From: Bacillus siamensis KCTC 13613
GTDB lineage: Bacteria; Bacillota; Bacilli; Bacillales; Bacillaceae
Assembly (NCBI RefSeq): GCF_000262045.1
Contig: NZ_AJVF01000013.1
Location: 62,001-126,000 of the forward strand
DNA: 64,000 bases
Direction of reading: 5' to 3'
In this document: in pieces, positions 26,998 to 38,109 of the stretch
Numbering within the stretch: the first letter of the stretch is position 1
Layout of the letters: each line of letters begins with the position of its first letter
Notes under the pieces: model-generated
Told to the model about the DNA's origin: nothing
What the model saw: only the letters and a program-made list of their open reading frames with translations
The model's database searches: none
Program-made: the position numbers and the translations under genes

Positions 26998-29724
26998 CTA
27001 CTGTTTCATTTTATCGCGAAGCACCATTTGTAAAATGCCGCCGTGACGATAGTAATCAATTTCCACTTCACTGTCGAAACGGACAACGACTTCAAATGTT
27101 TTTACCGTACCGTCTTCACTGATAGCTCTGACAGTCAGCAAGTCGCGTGGACGTACAGTTTCATCAACATCCACCTCGATAACTTCCTTACCGGTTAAAC
27201 CGAGTGTATCCGCGTTTTCACCCTGTTTGAACTGGAGCGGCAGCACACCCATGAAGACGAGGTTGCTTCTGTGAATTCTTTCAAAACTTTCCGCAATGAC
27301 TGTTCTGATGCCTAGCAGGTTTGTTCCTTTTGCAGCCCAGTCACGTGAAGAGCCCATTCCGTAATCTTTGCCGGCCAGGACGACAAGACCCGTTTTATCT
27401 TCTTTATACCGCATGCATGCATCATAAATAGATGTCACGTCACCGGTAGGCCAGTGTGTAGTGTATCCGCCTTCTGTGCCAGGCGCAATTTGGTTTTTAA
27501 TGCGGATATTGGCGAATGTTCCTCTCATCATGACTTCATGGTTTCCGCGGCGTGAGCCATAAGAGTTAAAGTCCCGAGGAGAAACGCCTTTTTCCTGCAG
27601 GTATTTGCCCGCCGGCGTGTCTTTTCCGATCGCTCCGGCCGGAGAAATATGGTCAGTCGTCACGGAATCTCCGAATTTGCCGACAACGCGAAGCCCTCTT
27701 AATGGCTCAACTTTTCCCGGTTCTACAGACATTTCTTCAAAGAACGGCGGGTTTTGGATGTAAGTAGAATCCTTATCCCACTTGTAAAGTGCTTCATCCG
27801 TCGTTTCGATTTCATTCCAACGCTGGTTGTCGTCAAATACCGTTTCATATTCTTTACGGAATAATTCCGGCGTCACAGTCTGTTTGACGAGGGAATTGAT
27901 TTCATCCATTGACGGCCAGATGTCATCGAAGTAAACGTTTTGCCCGTCTTTTCCGACACCGATCGGGTCAGATTTCAAGTTAATATTCACAGTGCCTGCC
28001 AATGCGTACGCGACGACAAGCGGCGGTGAAGCAAGGTAGTTTCCTTTGACAAGCGGATGGATCCGGCCTTCAAAGTTTCTGTTGCCTGACAGGACAGAAG
28101 TGATCAGAAGATCATTTTTAGCAACCGCTTCTTCAATCTCTGGAGAAAGCGGTCCGGAGTTTCCGATACATGTCGTACAGCCGTAACCGACAAGATTAAA
28201 GCCGAGCTCCTTCATATAAGGAAGAAGGCCTGAGTTGACTAAGTATCCAGTAACAACCTTAGATCCCGGCGCAAGTGATGTTTTCACATAATTCGGCACT
28301 TTCAATCCTAATTCTACCGCTTTTTTGGCTACCAATCCGGCACCGATTAATACATAAGGATTAGATGTGTTTGTGCAGCTTGTAATGGCGGCAATTGCAA
28401 TTGCCCCTGTTTTCATGACCGCATCTTCGCCGCTGTTAAGTTTAAATGAGATTTCTTTGTTCTCTTCAGCAGCATCCATTCCGAATCCTTGGTTGCCGGC
28501 CGGGCTGACGAGATGTTTTTTAAACGTTTCCTGCATGACAGAAAGCGGGATTAAATCCTGCGGACGTTTCGGGCCTGAAAGGTTCGCTTCAATTTTTGAC
28601 AGATCAATTTCTACAATGTCTGTAAAAATCGGCTCTTCTGCGTCAGGCGTATAGAATAAACCGTTGTTGCGGCAGTATGCTTCCACGACATCGATCTGCT
28701 CTTCTTCACGGCCGGTCAGACGCATGTAAGAAAGTGCTTCCTCGTCAACCGGGAAGAATCCGCAAGTCGCTCCGTATTCCGGCGCCATATTGGCAATAGT
28801 CGCCCGATCCGCAAGCGGAAGCTCAGCAACACCAGGGCCGAAGAATTCAACAAATTTATTGACTACGCCTTTTTCTCGCAGCACTTGAGTGACTTTCAGC
28901 GCTAAATCAGTTGCCGTCGTTCCGTTAGGCAATTTTCCGACAAGTTTCGCGCCGATGACCTCAGGAACAGGGAAATATGAAGGCTGGCCGAGCATTCCCG
29001 CTTCCGCCTCAATACCGCCGACACCCCAGCCGAGAACGCCGATTCCGTTAATCATCGTAGTATGAGAATCTGTTCCCACCAAAGTATCAGGATATGTCAC
29101 AAGCTCTCCGTCTTCATCTTTCGTATGAACGACACTTGCCAAAAACTCAAGGTTTACCTGGTGGACGATACCTGTTGCAGGCGGAACGGCCTGATAGTTG
29201 TTAAACGCTTTCTTTGCCCAGCTTAAAAATTTATAACGTTCTGCATTTCTTTTGAATTCTAAGTCCATATTAATGGCTAACGCGTCTTCCGTACCCGCTT
29301 TGTCGACTTGTACGGAGTGGTCAATGACCAGGTCAACCGGAATTTCAGGATTGATTTTATCAGGGTCTCCGCCGACAGAAGCCATGGCTTTTCTTAAAGA
29401 TGCCAGGTCAACTACGGCCGGAACGCCGGTAAAGTCCTGAAGGATAACCCGTGACGGTTTAAACGGCACATCGATATCTTTTAATTCAGCAGTACCCCAT
29501 CTTGCTAAATTTTCAACATGTTCTTTCGTAATGACGCGTCCGTCTACCTGACGCAAAACGGATTCCAAAAGAACCTTAATAGAATAAGGAAGTTTTGAAA
29601 CATTGCCGACCCCTGCGTCTTCCAATGCTTTTAATGAATAGTAGTGGTATGTTTTCCCGTTTGAAGAAAATGTTTTTCTTGCTTGGAAAACGTCTTGTGT
29701 TGCGACTTTTTGCTGATTTGTCAT
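26998..29724 (-). CDS. citB: Aconitate hydratase CitB
   Basis: 908 residues; I chose [10 protein letters not shown] because GAAGGGGGA lies just upstream, and the in-frame start at 29751 precedes it. It interconverts citrate and isocitrate in the Krebs cycle using a 4Fe-4S cluster. Cluster ligands are in SCTNTSNP (near 440) and [12 protein letters not shown] (near 506); [21 protein letters not shown] and [13 protein letters not shown] (substrate Arg and Ser) are intact. In B. subtilis it also binds iron-responsive RNA when apo. A CcpC-type dyad lies upstream. Confidence 0.98.
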   Translation of the reverse strand: MTNQQKVATQDVFQARKTFSSNGKTYHYYSLKALEDAGVGNVSKLPYSIKVLLESVLRQVDGRVITKEHVENLARWGTAELKDIDVPFKPSRVILQDFTGVPAVVDLASLRKAMASVGGDPDKINPEIPVDLVIDHSVQVDKAGTEDALAINMDLEFKRNAERYKFLSWAKKAFNNYQAVPPATGIVHQVNLEFLASVVHTKDEDGELVTYPDTLVGTDSHTTMINGIGVLGWGVGGIEAEAGMLGQPSYFPVPEVIGAKLVGKLPNGTTATDLALKVTQVLREKGVVNKFVEFFGPGVAELPLADRATIANMAPEYGATCGFFPVDEEALSYMRLTGREEEQIDVVEAYCRNNGLFYTPDAEEPIFTDIVEIDLSKIEANLSGPKRPQDLIPLSVMQETFKKHLVSPAGNQGFGMDAAEENKEISFKLNSGEDAVMKTGAIAIAAITSCTNTSNPYVLIGAGLVAKKAVELGLKVPNYVKTSLAPGSKVVTGYLVNSGLLPYMKELGFNLVGYGCTTCIGNSGPLSPEIEEAVAKNDLLITSVLSGNRNFEGRIHPLVKGNYLASPPLVVAYALAGTVNINLKSDPIGVGKDGQNVYFDDIWPSMDEINSLVKQTVTPELFRKEYETVFDDNQRWNEIETTDEALYKWDKDSTYIQNPPFFEEMSVEPGKVEPLRGLRVVGKFGDSVTTDHISPAGAIGKDTPAGKYLQEKGVSPRDFNSYGSRRGNHEVMMRGTFANIRIKNQIAPGTEGGYTTHWPTGDVTSIYDACMRYKEDKTGLVVLAGKDYGMGSSRDWAAKGTNLLGIRTVIAESFERIHRSNLVFMGVLPLQFKQGENADTLGLTGKEVIEVDVDETVRPRDLLTVRAISEDGTVKTFEVVVRFDSEVEIDYYRHGGILQMVLRDKMKQ

Positions 29725-29808
29725 TCTCCAAAATCCCCCTTCAAAGATCAAGATCGTTCTTTAGATGAATGTTCACATTCCATCACAATTTTCTCACAAT
29801 TTCATCTT

Positions 29809-29838
29809 AGTATAAAATCATACATAAGTAAATATCAA
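29809..29838 (-). promoter_or_regulatory. Predicted citB promoter
   Basis: Minus strand: TTGATA (29838-29833), 18-bp spacer, TATACT (29814-29809). It predicts a leader of about 80 nt before citB. Confidence 0.5.
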
Positions 29839-29855
29839 TGTTTTTATTAAATACA

Positions 29856-29870
29856 ATAAGATCGTCTTAT
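29856..29870 (-). promoter_or_regulatory. CcpC-type operator upstream of citB
   Basis: The perfect dyad ATAAGATCGTCTTAT (ATAA-N7-TTAT) lies 18 bp upstream of the predicted -35 box, where B. subtilis CcpC binds to repress citB when citrate is low. Confidence 0.6.
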
Positions 29871-29955
29871 CAGAATAATTTCCGGTAAATTTTGTCCTGT
29901 TTTATGTCTCATACAACGGGCTGTAAAGAGCCATATTAAAGGTGAGGTGATGATC

Positions 29956-30102
29956 ATGGTAAAACGAAAAGCCAATCATGTGATAAATGGCATGAATGAT
30001 GCAAAAAGCCAAGGCAAAGGCGCGGGTTATATTGAAAATGACCAGCTTGTCCTGACCGAAGCAGAACGGCAGAACAATAAAAAAAGAAAAACAAACCAAT
30101 AG
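29956..30102 (+). CDS. sspO: Small acid-soluble spore protein O
   Basis: 48 residues ([20 protein letters not shown] ... KKRKTNQ), the same length as B. subtilis SspO (CotK). The ribosome binding site GGTGAGGTGATGATC precedes the ATG. It is forespore-specific and divergent from citB. sspP follows after 30 bp. Confidence 0.94.
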   Translation: MVKRKANHVINGMNDAKSQGKGAGYIENDQLVLTEAERQNNKKRKTNQ

Positions 30103-30132
30103 CCGTCACCCCTTAAAAAAGGAGGCTTTAAC

Positions 30133-30279
30133 ATGACAAATAAAAATACGAGCAAAGATATGCATAAAAATGCTCCGAAGGGCCATAATCCCGGCCAGCC
30201 GGAACCGTTAAGCGGAAGCAAAAAAGTGAAAAACCGCAACCATACAAGACAAAAACATAATACAAGCCACGATATGTAA
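30133..30279 (+). CDS. sspP: Small acid-soluble spore protein P
   Basis: 48 residues, very hydrophilic ([20 protein letters not shown], ending NTSHDM), matching SspP (CotL). AAAGGAGG lies eight bases upstream. It forms the sspO-sspP operon, ended by the hairpin at 30278-30304. Confidence 0.94.
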   Translation: MTNKNTSKDMHKNAPKGHNPGQPEPLSGSKKVKNRNHTRQKHNTSHDM

Positions 30280-30304
30280 AACAGACCTCGGTGTCTGTTT
30301 TTTT
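30278..30304 (+). terminator. Terminator of sspO-sspP
   Basis: AAAACAGAC, six-base loop, GTCTGTTTTTTT. It begins at the sspP stop codon. Confidence 0.85.
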
Positions 30305-30373
30305 GTGCTTTCACCCATTCAAAGCTTCTGCATACGTTATAGCAAGGCTTTTTTAATATGGAGGGATGCTTCC

Positions 30374-30745
30374 ATGAATCATTCAAATCACGCTGAAGAA
30401 TTTGATGATATCGAAGAATGGCTGCGGCAGTTTTACGAGGACCCGTATGCTTGGTATGACGAGGCGCTTCCGATCGATCTATATGAAACAAGCCGTCAAT
30501 ACATCATTGAAGCTGACCTGACGGCGCTGAAGCCGGTGCAGGCGATGACCGTCACTCTTTCGGGAAATGAGTTCATGCTCTCTGTTAAAACGCTTGAACA
30601 GACGTTAAACAAACAAATGATGCTGCCTTTTTATCTGAATGACAAACATATTTTCACTGATTTCACAAACCATATTCTGACCGTCTCCATGAACAAGGAG
30701 TCAAATGAAACCCCTGCCTCTTTTTCCTTTCAATTTCCTCTATAA
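30374..30745 (+). CDS. cotM: Outer spore coat protein CotM (Hsp20-like)
   Basis: 123 residues, in the position of B. subtilis cotM next to sspP. The start follows GGAGGGATG. The C-terminal half has an alpha-crystallin-like beta pattern (DLYETSRQYIIEADLTALKP, VTLSGNEFMLSVKTLE). Sequence divergence from B. subtilis CotM is large, so the call leans on context and the Hsp20-like pattern. CotM is a mother-cell protein controlled by SigK and GerE in B. subtilis. Confidence 0.8.
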   Translation: MNHSNHAEEFDDIEEWLRQFYEDPYAWYDEALPIDLYETSRQYIIEADLTALKPVQAMTVTLSGNEFMLSVKTLEQTLNKQMMLPFYLNDKHIFTDFTNHILTVSMNKESNETPASFSFQFPL

Positions 30746-30748
30746 CAT

Positions 30749-30790
30749 AAAAAAGCCGTTTTCATCCCTCAATGAAAGCGGCTTTTTTTT
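30749..30790 (+). terminator. Terminator of cotM
   Basis: AAAAAAGCCG.TTTCAT pairs with ATGAAAGCGGCTTTTTTTT around a short loop. Confidence 0.85.
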
Positions 30791-30977
30791 CCGGTCATAT
30801 CAGTCATATACCCTCGAAGTGAATCTCCCATGGCCAAATAGCAGAATCACTATACGATAGAATATGTTCTAGCAACCGGATTGACTGGACATCTATCATT
30901 TTTTCTATTCTTTTTTCATGTGTTCTTCTATTCTGTCTTCGTTTACAATATGGTTAAAGTAAGGAGGAGATAAAACA

Positions 30978-31406
30978 ATGCTTGAAGGCTGGTTTATGTG
31001 GTTTATTTTATTTTGGGTCATCGTAATGATCGGATTGCTGTCCATCGGCGGGTTCTTTATGTTCCGAAAATTTTTAAAACGCTTACCGAAAGAAGACGGC
31101 CGGTCAGAACTGGATTGGCAGGATTATTATATTGAAAAAAGCAGACACCTTTGGGATGAAGGCGACAAGGCGTTTTTGGATGAACTGGTCGCCCCCGTGC
31201 CAGAGCTCTTTCGGGATGTAGCCAAAGCTAAAATCGCCGGAAAAATCGGTGAAATCTCTTTACAAGAGGAGGCAGAACAAATAAACCGGGATTTAATCAT
31301 CAGGGGTTACATACTGGCCACCCCTAAGCGGGATCATCAGTTTTTGAAAAAACATCTCCGCGAAAAACAGATTGACCTTACTCCTTATCAAACCCTGCTC
31401 AAATAA
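30978..31406 (+). CDS. yneK: YneK (DUF2621), membrane-anchored
   Basis: 142 residues, close to B. subtilis YneK. AAGGAGGAGA precedes the ATG. One strong N-terminal membrane helix (about 8-30) is followed by a charged cytoplasmic domain (EDGRSELDWQDYYIEKSRHL, VAPVPELFRDVAKAKIAGKI). Function unknown. It is convergent with yneJ; the stop lies in the shared terminator. Confidence 0.88.
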   Translation: MLEGWFMWFILFWVIVMIGLLSIGGFFMFRKFLKRLPKEDGRSELDWQDYYIEKSRHLWDEGDKAFLDELVAPVPELFRDVAKAKIAGKIGEISLQEEAEQINRDLIIRGYILATPKRDHQFLKKHLREKQIDLTPYQTLLK

Positions 31407-31436
31407 AAAACCTTTCCGGCGGACGGAAAGGTTTTA
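31404..31436. terminator. Bidirectional terminator between yneK and yneJ
   Basis: AAAACCTTTCC, six-base loop, GGAAAGGTTTT. It overlaps both stop codons. Confidence 0.85.
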
Positions 31437-31916
31437 ATTCATCTGAATATCAGCGGTCTTCAGTTCATTGGCTAGTTTGCGGTACGACATAAACATCGCG
31501 ATGCGCCACGGGACAATCATTCCGAAAGCCAGAATCCAAAACATTCCGCTTAAAGCTCCATAATCAATCGTCGTGCTCAAAATGGATTTCATAGCGATTC
31601 TGATAACCAGCAAACCAATTAGGATAAACACAAATGCTTTTGACCGTTTTAAATAGATTTCATTATTTTTAATCTCAAATTTAGATGTTTTTATCAGAAA
31701 AATAGAGAAGATCACGCCCAGCGTAATGGCCTCCAAAAATTCTTCGCCTGTCACTCTGAAAATCGGAAAAAGAAACATCAGCGCTCCCGTACTCATGAAA
31801 ATCGGCGGGAGAATTATTTTTTTTGGTGAAGCGGGCTTATCGGAGGATTTAATCCTCACGATCATTACAGAGATTGCCATGGCCGCTGCAATAACGGATG
31901 AAATTATAATCATCAT
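31434..31916 (-). CDS. yneJ: CcdC-like membrane protein YneJ
   Basis: 160 residues, equal to B. subtilis YneJ (CcdC). The start (ATGATGATT) follows AAAGGAATG; the longer frame to 31985 is rejected. About four to five membrane helices, with PASPKKIILPPIFMSTGALM and FKINNNE-type cytoplasmic loops. It lies in the ccdA-yneI-yneJ operon; CcdA is needed for cytochrome c maturation, while a ccdC knockout in B. subtilis had no marked effect on it. Confidence 0.9.
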   Translation of the reverse strand: MMIIISSVIAAAMAISVMIVRIKSSDKPASPKKIILPPIFMSTGALMFLFPIFRVTGEEFLEAITLGVIFSIFLIKTSKFEIKNNEIYLKRSKAFVFILIGLLVIRIAMKSILSTTIDYGALSGMFWILAFGMIVPWRIAMFMSYRKLANELKTADIQMN

Positions 31917-32003
31917 CTTTATCATTCCTTTGCTTGCACGGAGTTTGATACTATATACTATACTCCAAAAACATAAAAAAACCAATGTGAAAAGAAAATA
32001 CGT

Positions 32004-32366
32004 TTATGTTCCCGTTACCCTGCCTACGGCCTCCAGCACTTTAGACCCTTCAAACGGTTTAACGATAAAATCTTTAGCGCCCAGTTCAATCGCTTCCAGA
32101 ACGATCCGCTGCTGCCGCATGGCGGTGCACATAATGACATGGGCTTTCGGGTCAAAAGCTAAAATCTCCTGCAGCGCCTGTATTCCGTTTTTAACCGGCA
32201 TGGTAATATCCATTGTCACCAGATCGGGACGGATTTTTTGATAAACGGCCAGAGCTTCCTCACCGTCAGCCGCTTCGCCGGCCACTGTATAATTCGCCGA
32301 TTCCAGAATCTCTCTGATTTTCACTCTCATGAACTTGGCGTCATCTACAACTAAAACTCGTGTCAT
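32004..32366 (-). CDS. yneI: CheY-like stand-alone response regulator YneI
   Basis: 120 residues, equal to B. subtilis YneI (CcdB). Start MTRVLVVDDA after GGAGGGGG. Receiver domain with the acidic pair in VVDDAKFMR (near 8), phosphorylated Asp in LVTMDITMPVKNG (near 54), Thr in IMCTAM and Lys in FIVKPFEG. There is no output domain. It is the middle gene of the ccd operon. Confidence 0.95.
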   Translation of the reverse strand: MTRVLVVDDAKFMRVKIREILESANYTVAGEAADGEEALAVYQKIRPDLVTMDITMPVKNGIQALQEILAFDPKAHVIMCTAMRQQRIVLEAIELGAKDFIVKPFEGSKVLEAVGRVTGT

Positions 32367-32450
32367 ATTCCCCTCCACATATTTAACATTAACTAGTCTT
32401 ATTGTACCAAAAAAGAAAGGGTATATAATAGTTCAAAAGTTATCGATCTC

Positions 32451-33158
32451 TTACAGCCCCTTGAACCCTCCGAAAAGATTTGACAGAACGATCAGAATAT
32501 AACTCATCCAGTTAAAAAACAGCATAATTCCGATGACAATCATAACAATGCCGCCGGTTCTCATGATAAGCAGCTGGTGCTTTCGAATCCAATTCATTCT
32601 GGTAATAAAAAATGAAAGAACTAGAAAAGGAATGGCGAATCCTAAAACATATAAAAACATATACGGCACCGCTGAAGAAGGATTTGTACCGGCCAGCGAA
32701 AACACGGCGCCTAAAATAGGCCCGCTGCACGGCGACCAGCCGGCTGCAAACGCCAGGCCGATCAGAACAGAGCCGATAAACCCCTCGGGCCGGTGCTTAA
32801 AATGAATGCGCCGCTCTTTCATCATGATTTTCGGCTGAAACACACCCGCCGTAATGAGCCCGAAAAGCACCAGCATGATAGCGCCAAACTGGCGGATCGC
32901 TTCATGATAACGGGTAAAAAAACTGCCGATGAACGAGGTTCCGTATCCAAGTGCAATAAAAATCACGGAGAAACCAAGCAAAAAACAAAGTGTATGCACG
33001 AGCCCCCGTTTTTGCAGCATCACCTTTTCCGTTTTCACCTCGTCCATGCTGACACCGGTTATGTATGACAAAAAAGCGGGGTACAGCGGCAGACAGCAGG
33101 GAGAAATGAAAGACAGAAACCCGGCCCCAAACGTCAGAAAGTAATTAAAACTCACCAT
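32451..33158 (-). CDS. ccdA: Thiol-disulfide transmembrane protein CcdA
   Basis: 235 residues, six membrane helices, same length as B. subtilis CcdA. The two redox cysteines are in [15 protein letters not shown] (near 20) and [15 protein letters not shown] (near 142), a DsbD-core arrangement. It carries electrons from cytoplasmic thioredoxin across the membrane to ResA-type proteins for cytochrome c and spore synthesis. Confidence 0.96.
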   Translation of the reverse strand: MVSFNYFLTFGAGFLSFISPCCLPLYPAFLSYITGVSMDEVKTEKVMLQKRGLVHTLCFLLGFSVIFIALGYGTSFIGSFFTRYHEAIRQFGAIMLVLFGLITAGVFQPKIMMKERRIHFKHRPEGFIGSVLIGLAFAAGWSPCSGPILGAVFSLAGTNPSSAVPYMFLYVLGFAIPFLVLSFFITRMNWIRKHQLLIMRTGGIVMIVIGIMLFFNWMSYILIVLSNLFGGFKGL

Positions 33159-33359
33159 GACACACTCCTTTCGAGTTATGACAAAATCATTTCATTTTTT
33201 TAACACTTTCCTATGAAGGATTACTTTTTATAGAAAAAGCTTATATAATTTAATTTGACATCAAGATATTATACTCCTTCTTATTTGAAAAACAGTATAA
33301 ATGTGGATATAATAATAGCGATTCAAGTGAAAGATTTATGTATGAAAGGATATATCCCT

Positions 33360-33533
33360 GTGATTAGAGAGCATCTATTAAATGAAATTGAAAAAAAACG
33401 GGCAGAGCTGCTTAAAATCGTCATGACAAACGGAATGACATCAAACATTACGATAGAACTCAGCCAGGAGCTTGACCACCTTCTCATACAATATCAAAAG
33501 GAACTGCACACCGGCAGTTGGGGTGAAACATGA
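33360..33533 (+). CDS. ynzD: Spo0E-like aspartyl-phosphate phosphatase YnzD
   Basis: 57 residues, equal to B. subtilis YnzD. The GTG start follows AAAGGATAT; an in-frame ATG at 33342 would place the ribosome binding site inside the gene. Helical hairpin with the family signature SQELDHLLIQYQ. Members remove phosphate from Spo0A-P and so restrain sporulation; YnzD is reported to act this way. Confidence 0.92.
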   Translation: MIREHLLNEIEKKRAELLKIVMTNGMTSNITIELSQELDHLLIQYQKELHTGSWGET

Positions 33534-33542
33534 CGCCAAAAT

Positions 33543-33567
33543 AAAAAACCCTCTCCGGGTTTTTTAT
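33543..33567. terminator. Bidirectional terminator between ynzD and yneF
   Basis: AAAAAACCC, five bases, GGGTTTTTTATTTT. Confidence 0.8.
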
Positions 33568-33606
33568 TTTTATAACCATGTATCTCTATATCATAATCTT
33601 TACGTA

Positions 33607-33825
33607 TTATTTCGCTTGATTATTCATGGCTTTCATCATTTGATTAATTTTCTTTTGAGAAGGTTTCATTCCCATTTGCATCATCATCATGCGTAACATT
33701 TGTTCATTAATAGGCGGATTCTTTTTCAAATAGCTCATCATATATTTACGAGCAATAAAAAACCCGAGTGCAACACCTATGAGCAATGCGACAACGCCCA
33801 CTAGGATGCCAACCCATAAAGTCAT
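33607..33825 (-). CDS. yneF: UPF0154 membrane protein YneF
   Basis: 72 residues: one N-terminal membrane helix ([19 protein letters not shown]) and a basic, Met-rich tail ([20 protein letters not shown]), the classical UPF0154 pattern. GAAGGAGG ribosome binding site. Conserved across Firmicutes; function unsettled. Confidence 0.94.
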   Translation of the reverse strand: MTLWVGILVGVVALLIGVALGFFIARKYMMSYLKKNPPINEQMLRMMMMQMGMKPSQKKINQMMKAMNNQAK

Positions 33826-33910
33826 TTTATTTCCTCCTTCATGTTGTCTAGTTTAAAGTGTACTAAACCAAAGGCTATTATACAACATTTACATCTCTTT
33901 TTGCTCGTTT

Positions 33911-34357
33911 TTAGACAAAATTTCTTTCTCTGACCGGGTTTAACCACCCATAACGCCTTGTCTTAAAATCCATCGCAAGAAAACAGGGGCTGATTTTACG
34001 GAGAATCTCAAAGAAAATCGTTTCCGCCTCATAATCTCCCGAAGCTGCAATCTCAATCAAGCTGTCTTTCATCATGAAGGTGGCGCGGCCCTTTTCTCCG
34101 GGCAGTGTAAGCCGATAAATTGAATCTAGACGGCTGTAACTCATTCGGTTTAAATGAAGCTGGAGACGCTGATGCATATGTATCACCGGAATCGGTTCTG
34201 TTATATAGTGAACTTGCTTTTTTGTCAGTTGATATTCTTGGGGTGTCAGATTTGTCCAATGATAGTCTCGAAACAATTCAAACATAGCGGTTTCCCGCCC
34301 GAAGTAGTGGTTTGCAAACTCATCCTTAATCAGGTGCGTATAGTAATGACGTTCCAT
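33911..34357 (-). CDS. sirA: Sporulation inhibitor of replication SirA
   Basis: 148 residues, in the place of B. subtilis yneE (sirA). Start MERHYYTHLIKDEFANHYF. SirA binds DnaA domain I during early sporulation and blocks new rounds of replication; its gene is activated by Spo0A-P in B. subtilis. Family motifs FGRETAMFELFRDY and ALDFKTRRYGWLNPVRERNF-like C terminus are visible. I saw no exact Spo0A box. Confidence 0.92.
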   Translation of the reverse strand: MERHYYTHLIKDEFANHYFGRETAMFELFRDYHWTNLTPQEYQLTKKQVHYITEPIPVIHMHQRLQLHLNRMSYSRLDSIYRLTLPGEKGRATFMMKDSLIEIAASGDYEAETIFFEILRKISPCFLAMDFKTRRYGWLNPVRERNFV

Positions 34358-34470
34358 TTCCTCATCCCCTTTTACAGCGCTGCGTATTGCTTTCTATTAT
34401 ACAAAAGGAGAAAAGAAAGAATTGTCTATTACTGTTACGGCGCCCCTTCTATTTTTGTCGTATAAACAGG

Positions 34471-34503
34471 AAAAAGAGGATGATTTGACTCATCCTCTTT
34501 TTG
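34471..34503 (-). terminator. Terminator of tkt
   Basis: AAAAAGAGGATGA, six-base loop, TCATCCTCTTTTT immediately after the tkt stop. Confidence 0.9.
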
Positions 34504-34508
34504 TTTCT

Positions 34509-36512
34509 TTATTTGTTTAGCAGTTTCTTCACGCGGTCAGCCACGTTTTCTGCAGTAAACCCGTATTCTTTCATAATTGTTTCTCCCGGAGCCGAAGCAC
34601 CGAAACGGTCAATTGCGAGAACGTCTCCTTCAAGACCGGTAAATTTGCCCCAGCCGAAGCTTGATCCCATTTCAATCGCAAGACGTTTCGTCACATTCGG
34701 AGGAAGTACGCTGTTTTTGTACTCGGCCGATTGTTTTTCGAAACGGTCCCAGCTCGGCATGCTGACTACAGATACATGAATGTTTTCGTCAGCAAGCTTC
34801 GCCTGTGCTTCAATCGCAAGTCCGACTTCAGAACCTGTCGCTAAAAGAAGGGCGTCCGGTGAATCGGTTTTTGCTTTGGAAACGGTATAAGCCCCTTTTT
34901 CTACTCCGGCATACGCTTCTTCAGCCTGCTGATCAATTGTCGGCAGGTTTTGGCGTGTCAACACAAGAGCTGTCGGATGATCCTGGCTTTGAACGGCTAG
35001 CTTCCACGCAGCTGCGGTTTCATTGCCGTCAGCAGGTCTGATCACAGAAAGATTAGGAAGCGCGCGTAAAGATGCAAGCTGCTCAATCGGTTCGTGAGTC
35101 GGTCCGTCTTCTCCTACGGCAATACTGTCATGCGTAAATACATAAGTGACAGGAAGCCCCATTAATGACGCCAGACGAATAGCAGGTCTTAAATAATCTG
35201 AGAACACAAAGAATGTGCCGCCGAATACGCGGAGGCCGCCGTGAAGCGCCATTCCGTTTAAAGCAGCGCCCATCGCAAATTCACGGACACCGAACCAGAA
35301 GTTTTTCCCGGCGTAGTCTTTGGCCGTGAAGTCCCCTGCGTTTTTGATTGTCGTTTTGTTTGAACCCGCAAGGTCAGCAGATCCCCCGACAAAGAAAGGA
35401 ATCTTCTTGGCGATGCCGTTCAGCACCTCACCTGAAGATGCGCGGGAAGCAAGGCTGCTGCCTTTTTCATAGACAGGAATTTCCTGATCCCAGTCTTTCG
35501 GCAGTTCGCCTTTCATTCCGAGTGACAGCTGTTCAGCGAGCTCAGGATACTTTTCCTTATAAGCCGCGAACTGTTCATTCCATTCCTGTTCTTTTTTCGC
35601 GCCGGCTTCTTTTACAGCTTCGTTGAAATGCGCGTATACTTCTTCTGGAACATAAAAATCTTCTTCAAACGTCCAAGCGTACGCTTCTTTAGTCAGCTTG
35701 CTCTCTTCTAGTCCCAGCGGAGCGCCGTGAACACCGGATGTGCCCGCGCGGTTTGGAGAACCGAAACCGATTGTCGTTTTCACTTCAATTAATGTCGGTT
35801 TTTTATCATTCTGGCGCGCTTTCTCAATTGCAGCCGTCAATTCAGCGATGTTATTTCCGTCCTCAACATAAAGGACTTCCCAGTTCATGGCTTCAAAACG
35901 CTGTTTTACATTTTCAGAGAAAGAGCGGTTTAAATCGCCGTCTAAAGAAATATCATTAGAATCGTATAATACGATCAGGCGGCCTAATTCCAGATGGCCT
36001 GCAAGAGAAGCGGCTTCAGAAGAAATACCTTCCATCAAATCGCCGTCTCCGCAAATACTATATGTATAATGATCAACTACGTTGAATGAATCCCGGTTAT
36101 ATGTTTCAGCCAAATGGCGTTCTGCAATTGCCATTCCCACTGCCATAGCGATACCCTGTCCCAAAGGCCCGGTTGTTGCGTCGACTCCGGCTGTATGCCC
36201 GAACTCCGGATGTCCCGGTGTTTTGCTTCCCCATTGGCGGAACTGTTTCAGATCTTCAATGCTGAGGTCATACCCGCTTAAATGCAGCATGCTGTACAAA
36301 AGCATTGAACCGTGTCCTGCTGATAAAACAAAGCGGTCGCGGTTAAACCATCCCGGATTCTGCGGATTTACATTCATAAACTTCGTCCACAGCGTGTAAG
36401 CCATCGGAGCAGCTCCCATCGGCATGCCCGGGTGTCCGGAATTAGCTTTTTCAATTGCGTCTATAGATAGTGTACGTATGGTGGCAACTGATTTCTTTTC
36501 AATTGTATCCAT
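34509..36512 (-). CDS. tkt: Transketolase Tkt
   Basis: 667 residues. Thiamine diphosphate enzyme of the pentose phosphate pathway. Visible motifs: [21 protein letters not shown] (near 15), the ThDP/Mg site [19 protein letters not shown] (near 153) with the NDISLDG region, [20 protein letters not shown] (near 460) and [14 protein letters not shown]. It links xylulose-5-phosphate, the product of XylB in this window, to glycolysis. Same context as B. subtilis. Confidence 0.98.
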   Translation of the reverse strand: MDTIEKKSVATIRTLSIDAIEKANSGHPGMPMGAAPMAYTLWTKFMNVNPQNPGWFNRDRFVLSAGHGSMLLYSMLHLSGYDLSIEDLKQFRQWGSKTPGHPEFGHTAGVDATTGPLGQGIAMAVGMAIAERHLAETYNRDSFNVVDHYTYSICGDGDLMEGISSEAASLAGHLELGRLIVLYDSNDISLDGDLNRSFSENVKQRFEAMNWEVLYVEDGNNIAELTAAIEKARQNDKKPTLIEVKTTIGFGSPNRAGTSGVHGAPLGLEESKLTKEAYAWTFEEDFYVPEEVYAHFNEAVKEAGAKKEQEWNEQFAAYKEKYPELAEQLSLGMKGELPKDWDQEIPVYEKGSSLASRASSGEVLNGIAKKIPFFVGGSADLAGSNKTTIKNAGDFTAKDYAGKNFWFGVREFAMGAALNGMALHGGLRVFGGTFFVFSDYLRPAIRLASLMGLPVTYVFTHDSIAVGEDGPTHEPIEQLASLRALPNLSVIRPADGNETAAAWKLAVQSQDHPTALVLTRQNLPTIDQQAEEAYAGVEKGAYTVSKAKTDSPDALLLATGSEVGLAIEAQAKLADENIHVSVVSMPSWDRFEKQSAEYKNSVLPPNVTKRLAIEMGSSFGWGKFTGLEGDVLAIDRFGASAPGETIMKEYGFTAENVADRVKKLLNK

Positions 36513-36644
36513 TATAATCCCCTTCCTTATTGTTGTACCTTTTCATCATAAAGCGATGCTGACTTTTTCTCAACTCTTTCAGCTTAAATTTGAGATAAAC
36601 TTGTTGAAAATTGTCGCAAATCACAGCCTGATATTAGTATATAC

Positions 36645-36676
36645 AAAAAAGAATACGTATTGCCGTATTCTTTCTG
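36645..36676 (-). terminator. Terminator of the yneA-yneB-ynzC operon
   Basis: AAAAAAGAATACG, six bases, CGTATTCTTT just past the ynzC stop. Confidence 0.8.
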
Positions 36677-36677
36677 T

Positions 36678-36911
36678 TTAATGTAGATTATTTTTCTGTT
36701 GTTCCCTTTTTAATTTTTCAGGAGTGACATCATTACCCTCCGGATCAATAACTTTTACGCTCTTTAACGTATTTTTCATTGAGGAGCGGAACCCTTTCAA
36801 ATACTCCTGGCGAAGCTTTTGCTGTTCGGCTTTTTCCTCATCGGTTATCGTGTTTGATTTAGCTTTTTGAGCCAATTCGTTAATTCTTGCGATTTTTTCT
36901 TTAGAAATCAT
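36678..36911 (-). CDS. ynzC: YnzC (UPF0291/DUF896)
   Basis: 77 residues, equal to B. subtilis YnzC. Two-helix N-terminal domain [20 protein letters not shown], then [20 protein letters not shown], diagnostic for DUF896. Last gene of the SOS-induced yneA-yneB-ynzC operon. Confidence 0.95.
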   Translation of the reverse strand: MISKEKIARINELAQKAKSNTITDEEKAEQQKLRQEYLKGFRSSMKNTLKSVKVIDPEGNDVTPEKLKREQQKNNLH

Positions 36912-36979
36912 AATAAGCTCCTTTGGTGCGTGTTGATTATATACTACTAAAACATAGTCTTTTTTACAACTGAAGCATG

Positions 36980-37645
<666 letters not shown>

Positions 37646-37957
37646 CTAATTGACAATGGCCAGCTGATATACGGCCGGATGCTCCTTCTTAACCGGAAGA
37701 ATAAGTTCGTCTCCGGGCTTTATATCAGCAGTTTGGAGATGATTATTCTCCGTCACCCACTCAATGAAATCTTCTTTGTTAATATTTTTCTTCTCTGCTA
37801 CTTGATCCGCAAGTGACCACAGAGTATCTCCGTCCTGAACCTTTATTTTAACATATTGGCTGAGCGCCTGATCATTTCCCGCACATGAAACAAGTAAAAT
37901 AACGGCACTTAAAATCGCAGTAAACAGTCCGACAAATATGATAGATTCCTTCGCCAT
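37646..37957 (-). CDS. yneA: SOS cell-division suppressor YneA
   Basis: 103 residues: N-terminal membrane anchor (about 5-24) and an extracellular LysM domain (VKIQDGDTLWSLADQVAEKK-like, near 38-90). In B. subtilis YneA delays septation after DNA damage and is rapidly degraded. It is divergent from lexA and shares three LexA boxes with it. Confidence 0.95.
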   Translation of the reverse strand: MAKESIIFVGLFTAILSAVILLVSCAGNDQALSQYVKIKVQDGDTLWSLADQVAEKKNINKEDFIEWVTENNHLQTADIKPGDELILPVKKEHPAVYQLAIVN

Positions 37958-37970
37958 TTAAACAACCTCC

Positions 37971-37984
37971 AGAATGTTTGTTCG
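37971..37984. promoter_or_regulatory. LexA box 1, yneA-proximal
   Basis: AGAATGTTTGTTCG matches the LexA consensus CGAACRNRYGTTYG in its right half and most of the left. It lies 14 bp upstream of the yneA start codon. Confidence 0.6.
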
Positions 37985-38007
37985 CTTTTTATACCTTTCA
38001 GTATATA

Positions 38008-38021
38008 CGAACAAATGTTTC
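38008..38021. promoter_or_regulatory. LexA box 2
   Basis: CGAACAAATGTTTC, 13 of 14 matches to the consensus, midway between yneA and lexA. Confidence 0.85.
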
Positions 38022-38037
38022 TGTCAATCGTTTTTTT

Positions 38038-38051
38038 CGAACCTATGTTTG
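38038..38051. promoter_or_regulatory. LexA box 3, lexA-proximal
   Basis: CGAACCTATGTTTG, 13 of 14 matches. About 60 bp before the lexA ATG; B. subtilis also has several boxes here. Confidence 0.88.
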
Positions 38052-38109
38052 TACTGTCAGGAAAATCATGCTATAATCTACTTAAAATCGACGTTTTGAG
38101 GTGCGAAAT